From assembly GCA_002434595.1 (NCBI GenBank), contig DJKK01000296.1:1-24519 (forward strand): a DNA stretch of 24,519 nt, given 5' to 3'. Both the position numbers and the translations under genes were made by a program. Below the pieces are notes generated by a model. The model did no database searches. It had not been told where the DNA came from and worked only from the letters and a program-made list of their open reading frames with translations. This document shows positions 14,414 to 22,010 of the stretch, piece after piece (position 1 is the first letter of the stretch; every line of letters starts with the position of its first letter). The stretch comes from Alphaproteobacteria bacterium UBA6544. GTDB taxonomy: Bacteria > Pseudomonadota > Alphaproteobacteria > UBA8366.

Positions 14414-17338
14414 ATGAGCCGGCTTTCCCTGATGTTAGATCTCGAACGTTGTATCGGCTGCAAGAGCTGCGAGGCCGCCTGCAAGCAGGAACACGGCCTC
14501 GGCCCGGGTGAGTTCCGTAATCGTGTGGTGTGGCTAGGCGACGAGAACGAGGCGGCGCTCGATTTTCTAACCGTAACGTGCCAGCACTGCGAGCGGCCTG
14601 CGTGCCTGCGTGCCTGCCCGGTCAATCCGAAGGCGATTTCGAAGGACCCGGAGACCGGCGTCGTATCGGTCGACGAGAGCCTGTGTACCGGTTGCGGTGA
14701 ATGTGTTACCGCCTGTCCTTACGGCGCGATGGGCTACGACCCTCGCGGCCATCACGCGGTCAAATGCGATCTTTGTTCCGACCGGCGGAGCGAGGGTCTC
14801 GGTCCCGCCTGCGCGAGCGTTTGCCCGGGGCGCGCCATTTCCTTCGGTGAAAGATCCGATCATCTGGCGCAGGCCGAGGCGGAAGGTCGTATGGTGCGTG
14901 ATCACGACTCCTTCCTGCTTGGGCCGGCGACGGTCTATCTTGACCGGATCGGTGAAACATCGAACGCAGCCGCCCTGCCGGAGCGTCGACGGCCCGCGGT
15001 CGTCGATCCGCCAGAAGCGCAAACTGCCTTCGAGAAAAATGGCGCCGCCTTTCCCTATGGCCTGCCGCGCGAGGACCGGAAACCCGACCGGGTGGTTCCC
15101 GGAAGCTGCACGCTTTGTTTTAACTCCTGCAGCGTGAAGTTCCATTTCGCCGGCGAAAAGTTGGTCAAGGTGACGGGAAATGACGAGGATCCGATTCTCG
15201 AGGGCCGCGTCTGTCCTAAATCGCAGCATACCCTGCAGATGTATCACAACGACCGGCGTCTAACGCAGCCCTTGAAGCGCGTCGGCGCGCGGGGCGAGGG
15301 CAAGTTCAAGCCGATTTCCTGGGAGCAGGCGTTCACCGAAATTGCCGCGAAGATCGGCCCACTGCGGGAGAGTGAACCGGAAGCGCTCGGCATTTTCGCC
15401 GGCACGCGCACTGGCATGATCACTATACGCGGGTTTATCCGATTGTTCGGGCAGATGTGGGGCACGCCGAATGTTGAAACGACCGATCCATTCTGCGCTG
15501 CCGGTAAGAATCTCACTTACCAGTTGACCCATGGCGCCAATGGCTGCGGCAACAGCTATACCGATGATGATATCGGCAGTGCCGGGATGTATCTCTACAT
15601 CGGCGACAATCAGGCGGAGACCCGGCCCGTCTATTTCGGCATGGTCAACAACTGGCGCGTCAAGAATCGGACGCCGATGGTCGTGGTCGATCCGCGCTTT
15701 TCGGCGACCGCGAGCAAGGCGGACCGCTGGCATGCGATCCGTCCCGGCACTGATATGGCGCTCGGCATGGCCATGGCCCAGCATATCCTGGCGAACGATC
15801 TGCACGACAAACGCTATTGCGAAGACTGGGTCGAGGGCTGGGAACGCTGGCGCGATTTCCTCGATGAGGAAGGCTACACGCCGGATTGGGCGGCGGGGAT
15901 CACCGATATCTCGGCGGAGGACATCCGTCGCCTTGCAGAGGAGGTGGCGACGGCGGACGGTTGCGTCATCTTCTGCAGCCGTGGCGTCAATCAACACACC
16001 AACTCGGCGCAGACCAACCGGGTGTTAATGTTCCTCGCCGCGATCACCGGGAACTGGGGCCGCAAGGGCGGCGCCTATATGAACATGTCCTTCGCGCCGG
16101 AACTCTGGGCCAATGCGCCGGAACAGCGGCGCGCGGAGATCCGCAAGCCGAAGATCCGCAAGAGCCCTGCCGGCTGGACCGAAGCCATGATCCAGGGCAA
16201 GCCCTATTCGCTTAAGGCGTTGATCGCGGGCAACAACCCGATGGCGCAATGGCCAAACCAGGAACGCACCCGTGAGGCCTTCAAGGCGCTCGACCTGCTG
16301 GTGCATATAGACCTGTTCCAGAACGAGACATCGGCCTTCGCCGATTATGTTTTGCCGGCGGCCCCTGCTATCGAGGCCGGTGATATCGGCCGGGCCTGCG
16401 ACGACCGCCGCATCGTCTGGGTCGACCGGATGATCGATCCGCCGGGCGAGGCCAAGCCGGATTCCTGGATCTGGACCGAGCTCGGCAAGCGGTTCGGTTT
16501 CGACGATGTCATGAAGGACGAGTACAAGGACACCGCGCTGTTCTGGGACCAGGAAATGATCAATCATCCGACCATGAACGGCGTTACGCAGAAGCGGCTC
16601 CATTCGACGCCGTACCGCTGGGTCCGCTTCCCGGTTACGAGCGAGACGGCGGACGAGCAGGAAACCCTGTTTCTCGAAGGTACCACAGCGGCCGGCGCGC
16701 CGGACGGGTTCCGTTTCAATACCCAGAACGGCAAGCTGCAGTTTTGGACCGAAGAGCTGGACGCTAAGTTCCGCACCATGGGCCTCTCCGCCCTGCCGAG
16801 TTTCTATAGCGAACGAGAACAGCTGATCGATCTGCCCTACGTGCAGATAGAGGAAGGCGACGACGCGGACGGTATCGTATCGCCGTTCTATCCCAATACC
16901 CTGGCGGTCCCGGGACGTATTGTATCGCCGAATGAGGAGACGCCGGGCAGGAAACTGCGCCGCGAGGGTTACGACATGGAGCTGGTGACCGGTCGCCCGC
17001 CGGCCCCGCATTTCCACAGCTGGACCCATTATTTCTGGCAGAGTCAGGAAATGTGGCCGGACCTGTACGCCCAGATCCATCCGGACAAGGCGGCGACCCT
17101 GTGGCTTGAGGATGGCGACCGGGTCCGGATCGAAACTTCGCACGGCGATATTGAGGCCCGCGCCTGGATTACACCCGGCATCCGCCGGTCTTCCATCTTC
17201 GTGCCCATCGGTTGGGGGGAGAAACAACCCTACCATCCGTGGCGCTCGGTCAATTTCATGACCGACAAGACGCAACGCGATCCGATCTCCGACCAAACGA
17301 ATCTGAAAACGCTGCTTTGCCGGGTAGCGAAGGTTTAG
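14414..17338 (+). CDS. fused four-cluster ferredoxin / molybdopterin oxidoreductase (DMSO reductase superfamily), 974 aa
   Basis: Residues 1-160 form a DmsB/NrfC-type electron-transfer module with 16 cysteines in four groups (C13/16/19/23, C56/59/64/68, C91/94/97/101, C118/121/133/137), enough for four [4Fe-4S] clusters. A linker (about 160-225) leads into a complete molybdopterin catalytic subunit. It has a further [4Fe-4S] site (C232-x2-C235-x3-C239-x27-C267), a likely molybdenum ligand C361 in TTDPFCAAGKN, and the C-terminal dinucleotide-binding domain (about 850-974). These two parts are normally separate genes, usually with the catalytic gene first. There is no Tat signal, so the protein should face the cytoplasm. 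The ATG at 14414 follows AAAGGG. The cytochrome gene lies 10 bp upstream and the TSUP gene 3 bp downstream. The substrate is unknown; a sulfur oxyanion or organosulfur compound is suggested only by the neighbour. Confidence 0.9.
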   Translation: MSRLSLMLDLERCIGCKSCEAACKQEHGLGPGEFRNRVVWLGDENEAALDFLTVTCQHCERPACLRACPVNPKAISKDPETGVVSVDESLCTGCGECVTACPYGAMGYDPRGHHAVKCDLCSDRRSEGLGPACASVCPGRAISFGERSDHLAQAEAEGRMVRDHDSFLLGPATVYLDRIGETSNAAALPERRRPAVVDPPEAQTAFEKNGAAFPYGLPREDRKPDRVVPGSCTLCFNSCSVKFHFAGEKLVKVTGNDEDPILEGRVCPKSQHTLQMYHNDRRLTQPLKRVGARGEGKFKPISWEQAFTEIAAKIGPLRESEPEALGIFAGTRTGMITIRGFIRLFGQMWGTPNVETTDPFCAAGKNLTYQLTHGANGCGNSYTDDDIGSAGMYLYIGDNQAETRPVYFGMVNNWRVKNRTPMVVVDPRFSATASKADRWHAIRPGTDMALGMAMAQHILANDLHDKRYCEDWVEGWERWRDFLDEEGYTPDWAAGITDISAEDIRRLAEEVATADGCVIFCSRGVNQHTNSAQTNRVLMFLAAITGNWGRKGGAYMNMSFAPELWANAPEQRRAEIRKPKIRKSPAGWTEAMIQGKPYSLKALIAGNNPMAQWPNQERTREAFKALDLLVHIDLFQNETSAFADYVLPAAPAIEAGDIGRACDDRRIVWVDRMIDPPGEAKPDSWIWTELGKRFGFDDVMKDEYKDTALFWDQEMINHPTMNGVTQKRLHSTPYRWVRFPVTSETADEQETLFLEGTTAAGAPDGFRFNTQNGKLQFWTEELDAKFRTMGLSALPSFYSEREQLIDLPYVQIEEGDDADGIVSPFYPNTLAVPGRIVSPNEETPGRKLRREGYDMELVTGRPPAPHFHSWTHYFWQSQEMWPDLYAQIHPDKAATLWLEDGDRVRIETSHGDIEARAWITPGIRRSSIFVPIGWGEKQPYHPWRSVNFMTDKTQRDPISDQTNLKTLLCRVAKV

Positions 17339-17341
17339 TCC

Positions 17342-18088
17342 GTGACGTCAATCGAGATCGGAATTTTGGCGGGTGCGATCTTTTTCACTTCCGCATTGAC
17401 CACTTCGACGGGTGTCGGCGGCGGCTCGATTTTACTGGCGCTGATGATGCAGTTTATGACGCCGGCGGCGGCCATTCCGATCCACGGCGCCATGCAAACT
17501 GTCGCCAACGGATGGCGCATTTGGTTGTTGCGCGAGAATATGCTGTGGCCAATTATCTTGCACTTCGGCATTCCGATGCCAATCGGTATCGCCGCAGGGC
17601 TCTGGCTGTTTCAGGAAATGCCGAAGGAATGGGTGCAGACGCTGATTGGCGGCTTCATCCTCTTCACCTTGATCACGCAAAGCGTGAAATTCATGGGGCA
17701 GAGAGAGTTACCATTGTGGGCATTCGCGCCGGCGGGCATCGTTGTCGGGGCACTCAACATCGTCGTTGGTGTGGTAGGCCCAGTATTGACTATGCTTCTC
17801 GTCGGCCGCGCATCGACCCGTCAGAATATCGTATCTACCACGGCCGTGTTTTCCTTTCTCGGCCATTTCATGAAGGTTGTCGGGTTCGCCGTGGCCGGGT
17901 TCGGTTTTGCGGAGTACGCTTGGGCGATGGCGGCGATGGTGCCATCCATCGTGCTCGGAACCTATGCGGGGCGGCATCTGCTCGGCAAGATCAGCGACGT
18001 CTTTTTTCGCCAATTGCTGCGCATTGTTCTTGCAGCTTTGGCTCTAAAGCTCGTGGTATGGGATGGCCTGATGGGAGGTACGTTATGA
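17342..18088 (+). CDS. TauE/SafE (TSUP) family membrane exporter, 248 aa
   Basis: A polytopic inner-membrane protein of the TSUP family (7-8 predicted helices). The first repeat starts ILAGAIFFTSALTTSTGVGGG, with the G-rich STGVGGGSILL segment typical of these carriers. The second repeat reads IVVGALNIVVGVVGPVLTM, and a conserved VSTTAVFSFLGH follows. Family members export or take up small sulfur-containing or organic anions such as sulfite, sulfoacetate or thiosulfate. The start is GTG at 17342, with a GAAGG inside the end of the preceding gene, only 3 bp after the molybdoenzyme stop. This tight coupling suggests it moves a substrate or product of that enzyme. The direction of transport cannot be inferred. 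Confidence 0.86.
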   Translation: MTSIEIGILAGAIFFTSALTTSTGVGGGSILLALMMQFMTPAAAIPIHGAMQTVANGWRIWLLRENMLWPIILHFGIPMPIGIAAGLWLFQEMPKEWVQTLIGGFILFTLITQSVKFMGQRELPLWAFAPAGIVVGALNIVVGVVGPVLTMLLVGRASTRQNIVSTTAVFSFLGHFMKVVGFAVAGFGFAEYAWAMAAMVPSIVLGTYAGRHLLGKISDVFFRQLLRIVLAALALKLVVWDGLMGGTL

Positions 18089-18566
18089 TGGATGAAAAGA
18101 AAGTTGGCACGCTTGAGCGGGTGCACCTGGCGCTGGAAGCAAAGGGCGCGGACAGCGAAACCGAACGCTTTGATCAAAGTACGCGCACTGCGGCGGCCGC
18201 CGCGGCCGCGATCGGTTGCTCGGTTGGGCAGATCGCTAAGTCACTGATCTTGCGCGCTAAGAAGAGTGAGCGTCCGGTTCTTGTCATCGCGCACGGTGAC
18301 GGGCGGGTCAATGAGAAGAAGATCGCCACCGGCCTCGGCGAGAAGATCGGCCGGGCCGCCGCAGATTTCGTCCGCGAACGCACGGGGTTCGTCATTTGTG
18401 GTGTGGCACCCCTCGGCTATACGGGAGAGATTGTCTGCTTCATCGATGCGGATCTGCAAGAATTTGAAACCGTCTGGGCCGCCGCAGGCACCCAACGTGG
18501 TTTTCCGCACCCCTCCCAGGCGACCTTGTCCAGCTGTCGGGCGGCACGGAGATCGAGGTGCGTTAG
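18085..18566 (+). pseudogene. YbaK/aminoacyl-tRNA deacylase-like protein with frameshifted C-terminus
   Basis: The first 135 residues form a YbaK/ProX-type editing domain: ERVHLALEAKG, SVGQIAKSLILRA with the conserved K52, GDGRVNEKKI, then GVAPLGYTGEIVCFIDADL and VWAAAGT. These proteins hydrolyse mischarged aminoacyl-tRNA in trans. After AAAGT the expected PNVVFRTPP is in the next frame (from 18491) and the expected DLVQLSGGTEIEVR ending at TAG 18564-18566 is in the third frame. At least two indels are therefore needed. As written, the frame runs on to TGA 18582 with an unrelated arginine-rich tail (165 aa). The ATG at 18085 overlaps the TSUP stop (ATGA) and has GGAGG six bases upstream. A truncated but active protein or base-calling errors are alternatives. 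Confidence 0.65.
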
Positions 18567-18654
18567 ATGGTGTGTTTTGTGATTACTGCGAGACCGATAA
18601 GAGAAATGGCTTCGAACACTTGTAGATAGCGATACTAGGGAAACCCATAGATCA

Positions 18655-20292
18655 ATGGCAGTGCAAGAAACCGACCCGCGCTCCACGCCCTCTTCGGCAT
18701 TGGAATTCGATGTCATCGTCATCGGCGCCGGCATGTCCGGCCTTTACCAGCTTTATCGGTTGCGTGAGTTGGGGCTTCGCGTGCGGGTCCTCGAAGCCGG
18801 AACTGGAGTCGGTGGTACATGGTATTGGAATCGTTATCCCGGCTGCCGTTTCGATTCCGAAAGCTATTCCTATGGCTTTTCCTTCTCGCAGGAAGTGCTC
18901 GACGAGTGGGATTGGAGTGAGCATTTCGCCGGCCAACCGGAGGTTGAACGCTACTGTAACTTCGTTGCAGACAAGTTCGATCTGAAGCGGGACATCCAAT
19001 TCAGCGCCCGTGTCGTCTCTGCCCATTTCGATGACGACAGTCATTCTTGGACGGTCGGCGTGGACGGGGATGAAAGCTATCGAGCCCGCTTCATGGTAAT
19101 GGCCATTGGCCTGTTATCAGCACCGACGATGCCGCGGTTCGAAGGTATCGAAGATTTTAAGGGTACCTCGGCACACACCGGATTGTGGCCGAAAGAGGGA
19201 ATTGACTTTGACGGCAAGCGCGTCGCCGTGATTGGGACCGGCGCCAGTGGCATCCAAGCCATCCAGGAGATCGCTAAATCTGCTGAACATCTGACCGTCT
19301 TCCAGCGCAGGCCGAACTGGTGTGTCCCGCTTCACAATGATCCGATCTCGAAGCAAGAGATGGCGGAAATCCGCGCTGGCTATGATGAACTGTTCGAGCA
19401 TTGTCGCCAAACGGCCGCCTGCTTCATCCACACCATCGATCCGCGCGGCACCTTCGAAGTGTCGGAACGGGAACGCTATGCCTTCCTGGAACAACAATAT
19501 GCCGCGCGCGGCTTCAGTATGTGGCAGGGTAATTTTCGCGATATGCTTACAGATCACGCCGCAAACCAGGTCGTCGCCGACTTCGTTGCTGATAAAATTC
19601 GCGGCCGGGTCAAGGATCAAACGGTCGCCGAGAAACTGATACCCAAGGATCACGGCTTCGGTACCCGCCGCGTACCGCAGGAGACTTTCTACTATGAGGT
19701 CTACAACCAGCCAAACGTCGAATTGGTCAGCATGTTGGATACGCCCATTGAGCGGATCACGCCTGCGGGCATCAAAACGGCAGCGGCGGCGTATGAGTTC
19801 GACGTCATCGTCTATGCCACGGGCTTTGATGCTGTGAGTGGAAGCTTCGATCGGATCGACATCCGTGGCTCTGGCGGCCAAGCGCTGCAAGAAAGTTGGT
19901 CGCTGGGTCCAAGAACCTTCGTTGGGGTGATGGTGGATCGTTTTCCCAACATGTTCATGATCATGGGACCGCACGCCGCCCTTGGTAACAACCCTCGGAG
20001 TATCGAATACAATGTTGAGTGGGTGACCGATTTGATCGACTTCACCAATCGCAACAAACAGACCTGGGCCGAAGCGACGCCCGAGGCCGTCGGAGAGTGG
20101 AACGCGTTCGTGGTGGAGAAGGCCGAAGGGTCATTGGCGAGCGAGGTCGACAGCTGGATGACTGGCATAAACCTGAATGTGGAAGGCAAGCAAATGCGGA
20201 CTGTTGTGAGATATGCTGGCACGGCACCCGAATATCGAGCGCGATGCGATGAGGTCGCAGCGGGAGGCTACAAGGAGTTACGTTTACAGTGA
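18655..20292 (+). CDS. flavin-containing (Baeyer-Villiger type I) monooxygenase, 545 aa
   Basis: A class B FAD/NADPH monooxygenase. The FAD-binding motif GAGMSG is at 24-29 and the NADPH-binding motif GTGASG at 194-199. Between them is the Baeyer-Villiger fingerprint F-x-G-x3-H-T-x2-W-P at 168-179. GGTWYWNRYPGCRFDSES is the typical substrate-side FAD loop of cyclohexanone/phenylacetone monooxygenase relatives. Length 545 aa is normal. It would insert oxygen next to a ketone to give an ester or lactone, a product the two alpha/beta hydrolases to the left could open. The ATG at 18655 is the only reasonable start but has only a weak, distant AGGG upstream. It is followed 148 bp later by an MFS transporter in the same direction. 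Confidence 0.92.
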   Translation: MAVQETDPRSTPSSALEFDVIVIGAGMSGLYQLYRLRELGLRVRVLEAGTGVGGTWYWNRYPGCRFDSESYSYGFSFSQEVLDEWDWSEHFAGQPEVERYCNFVADKFDLKRDIQFSARVVSAHFDDDSHSWTVGVDGDESYRARFMVMAIGLLSAPTMPRFEGIEDFKGTSAHTGLWPKEGIDFDGKRVAVIGTGASGIQAIQEIAKSAEHLTVFQRRPNWCVPLHNDPISKQEMAEIRAGYDELFEHCRQTAACFIHTIDPRGTFEVSERERYAFLEQQYAARGFSMWQGNFRDMLTDHAANQVVADFVADKIRGRVKDQTVAEKLIPKDHGFGTRRVPQETFYYEVYNQPNVELVSMLDTPIERITPAGIKTAAAAYEFDVIVYATGFDAVSGSFDRIDIRGSGGQALQESWSLGPRTFVGVMVDRFPNMFMIMGPHAALGNNPRSIEYNVEWVTDLIDFTNRNKQTWAEATPEAVGEWNAFVVEKAEGSLASEVDSWMTGINLNVEGKQMRTVVRYAGTAPEYRARCDEVAAGGYKELRLQ

Positions 20293-20440
20293 TGCGAAGC
20301 GCCTGTGTCACACCGGCACCAATTTGGCAGAAACGCGACTAATATTGGCCAGTTATAGTGTTCTTGCCAACGGTAGTTTATGAGTCGCGACATAGGGGAC
20401 CGCAATAGCGAACGGGCATAGAGTGGAGGAAATCAAGACG

Positions 20441-21697
20441 ATGGATCGGGACAAGGCGTATTTTTTATTGTTGAACATCGGGCATTTTCTCGATCATTTG
20501 TTCACCCTCGTCTTTGCGTCGGTCGCAGCCCTAGTGCTCTATCGAGAATGGAATGTCAGCTACGCGGAATTGCTGGCCTATGCGACACCGGGTTTTTTTG
20601 CCTTCGGCCTGTTCTCCGTGCCTGCGGGCTGGATTGCCGACAAATGGAGCAAAGACGGCATGATGTGCGTATTCTTCATCTGTATCGGATTAGCATCTAT
20701 CGCAACGGGGTTCGCGCAAACGCCGTTGCAAATCGGTATCGGCCTTTTCGTCATCGGCATGTTTGCGGCGATCTATCATCCGGTCGGTCTCGCCATTGTC
20801 ACAATGAAGTGGAAGAACACTGGCATGCGTATCGCCGTGAACGGTGTGTGGGGAAATCTTGGCGTTGCGGCGGCGGCGTTGATCACTGGTTATCTGATCG
20901 ATTTTGCCGGCTGGCGGATGGCCTTCATCCTCCCGGGCGCTTTCTCGATCGCGATGGGTTTCCTATATATGGCTTTGCGGCGCGAGGGAATCCGTGCGGA
21001 CCAGGAAGCTAAAAAGGACGCGGTTGCGGCTGGCCCGGTATCAAAACCATACCGTTCGGCAATCATTCGTGTTGCGATCATTGTCTTCGTGACGGCGGCG
21101 GTCGGCTCAATCATCTTCCAATCGACGACCTTTGCGTTGCCGAAGATTTTTGACGAGCGGTTGCAAGGTCTGGCGGTTCACCTGTCCGGCCTTTTGGAGG
21201 GGCTCTCAAAAGGCAAAGAGGACGGAGTGGCGACAGTAATCGGGTCATTGGCCTTCGTGGTGTTCGCCGTTGCCTCGCTCGCCCAGGTCGTCGTCGGCAG
21301 CATGTTGGACAAGTACGGGCCGCGGAACGTCTACATGGTCGTGGCCGCGATCCAGATCGTCTTCTTCGCCTTGATGCCGGGTCTCACCGACGGCATCGCG
21401 CTGGCCGTGGCATTCGGTTTCATGCTGGGCGCCTTCGGACAAATCCCGATCAACGACTACATGATCGGCAAGACCGCGAGCGGCGCCTACCGTGCACGAA
21501 TCTACGGCGTGCGGTACGTCGTCAGCTTCACTGTGCTGGCCGCATCGCTGCCGATGATTGCTTTTGTCTACAACAATTGGGGTTTCGACCCCTTGTTCTG
21601 GATCCTGGCGGTCGCTGGAATTGTGATCATGTGCGCCGTGCTTAATTTGCCCAGAGAGCTGCCCACACCGGATTCCGAGACGGCACCGGCCGAATAG
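20441..21697 (+). CDS. MFS transporter, 418 aa
   Basis: A major facilitator superfamily carrier with about 12 predicted membrane helices in two halves separated by a cytoplasmic loop (about residues 180-205, with RREGIRADQEAKK). MFS motif A is recognisable between helices 2 and 3 as GWIADKWSKDG, and FAAIYHPVGLAIV resembles the fosmidomycin-resistance-like branch. The second half has a large insertion around 240-260 (EGLSKGKEDG). The ATG at 20441 is preferred because GGAGGA lies 10 bases upstream; a GTG at 20423 is in frame. It lies after the monooxygenase gene and may import its substrate or export a product. Confidence 0.88.
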   Translation: MDRDKAYFLLLNIGHFLDHLFTLVFASVAALVLYREWNVSYAELLAYATPGFFAFGLFSVPAGWIADKWSKDGMMCVFFICIGLASIATGFAQTPLQIGIGLFVIGMFAAIYHPVGLAIVTMKWKNTGMRIAVNGVWGNLGVAAAALITGYLIDFAGWRMAFILPGAFSIAMGFLYMALRREGIRADQEAKKDAVAAGPVSKPYRSAIIRVAIIVFVTAAVGSIIFQSTTFALPKIFDERLQGLAVHLSGLLEGLSKGKEDGVATVIGSLAFVVFAVASLAQVVVGSMLDKYGPRNVYMVVAAIQIVFFALMPGLTDGIALAVAFGFMLGAFGQIPINDYMIGKTASGAYRARIYGVRYVVSFTVLAASLPMIAFVYNNWGFDPLFWILAVAGIVIMCAVLNLPRELPTPDSETAPAE

Positions 21698-22010
21698 GGA
21701 ATTCTCGCAAAGACTGCTTACAGGACTGGCTGGGCCTGACACTTGGCGCGGTATGTGTCTTCAACGAAAGGTTTTCCGCACCAGGTCGGGCGACCTCTTG
21801 CGGTGGCCGGATGCGCTATAATGAAAGGGCAATAGATGGTACGATTTAGCAGGAATACGTCTTCTTATCAGTGATGCCCCTGCATCCGCAAATAGGAGCG
21901 AAAGGCCCCCTGCCGCTGCCGCTGCCGCTGCCATGCGCAGCGTAGCCAACAATCCCCGCCAGACCGGCGCCTACTAGACCCCCGATATCCATATTAATGC
22001 CGGTTTGCGG
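21698..22010. other. intergenic stretch at the composition boundary
   Basis: This 313-bp G+C-rich spacer separates the convergent MFS and adenylate cyclase genes. It contains a short run of three TGCCGC hexamers (21911-21932) and one weak 48-codon frame on the minus strand. A TATAAT at 21817-21822 has no fitting -35 box. I see no tRNA, direct repeat or integrase site that would explain the sharp drop in G+C from about 22,010 onward. Confidence 0.45.
21846..21992 (-). CDS. possible glycine-rich small protein, 48 aa
   Basis: The frame starts at ATG 21992 with MDIGGLVGAGLAGIVGYAAH, a glycine-rich hydrophobic segment. A GSGSGSG run follows, then a short tail with three cysteines ending at TAA. 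It lies 18 bp downstream of the cyclase stop on the same strand, but its base composition is that of the G+C-rich left side. No ribosome binding site is visible, and the GSGSGSG run comes from a TGCCGC hexamer repeat, so chance is likely. Confidence 0.18.
   Translation of the reverse strand: MDIGGLVGAGLAGIVGYAAHGSGSGSGRGPFAPICGCRGITDKKTYSC

Noticed and set aside
16025..17296. Long open frame (423 codons) on the minus strand
   Set aside because: It is antisense to the molybdopterin domain, shows no family resemblance and is explained by G+C-rich codon bias of the real gene.
17212..18084. Upstream extension of the YbaK frame giving a 456-aa protein
   Set aside because: This part overlaps the molybdoenzyme end and the whole TSUP gene in another frame and has no homology signals; the ATG at 18085 has a good ribosome binding site.
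21817..21822. Perfect TATAAT -10 box
   Set aside because: No acceptable -35 element at 16-18 bp and no gene downstream on that strand.
21911..21932. TGCCGC hexamer run as a functional repeat
   Set aside because: Only three full copies; such short G+C-rich runs are common by chance.
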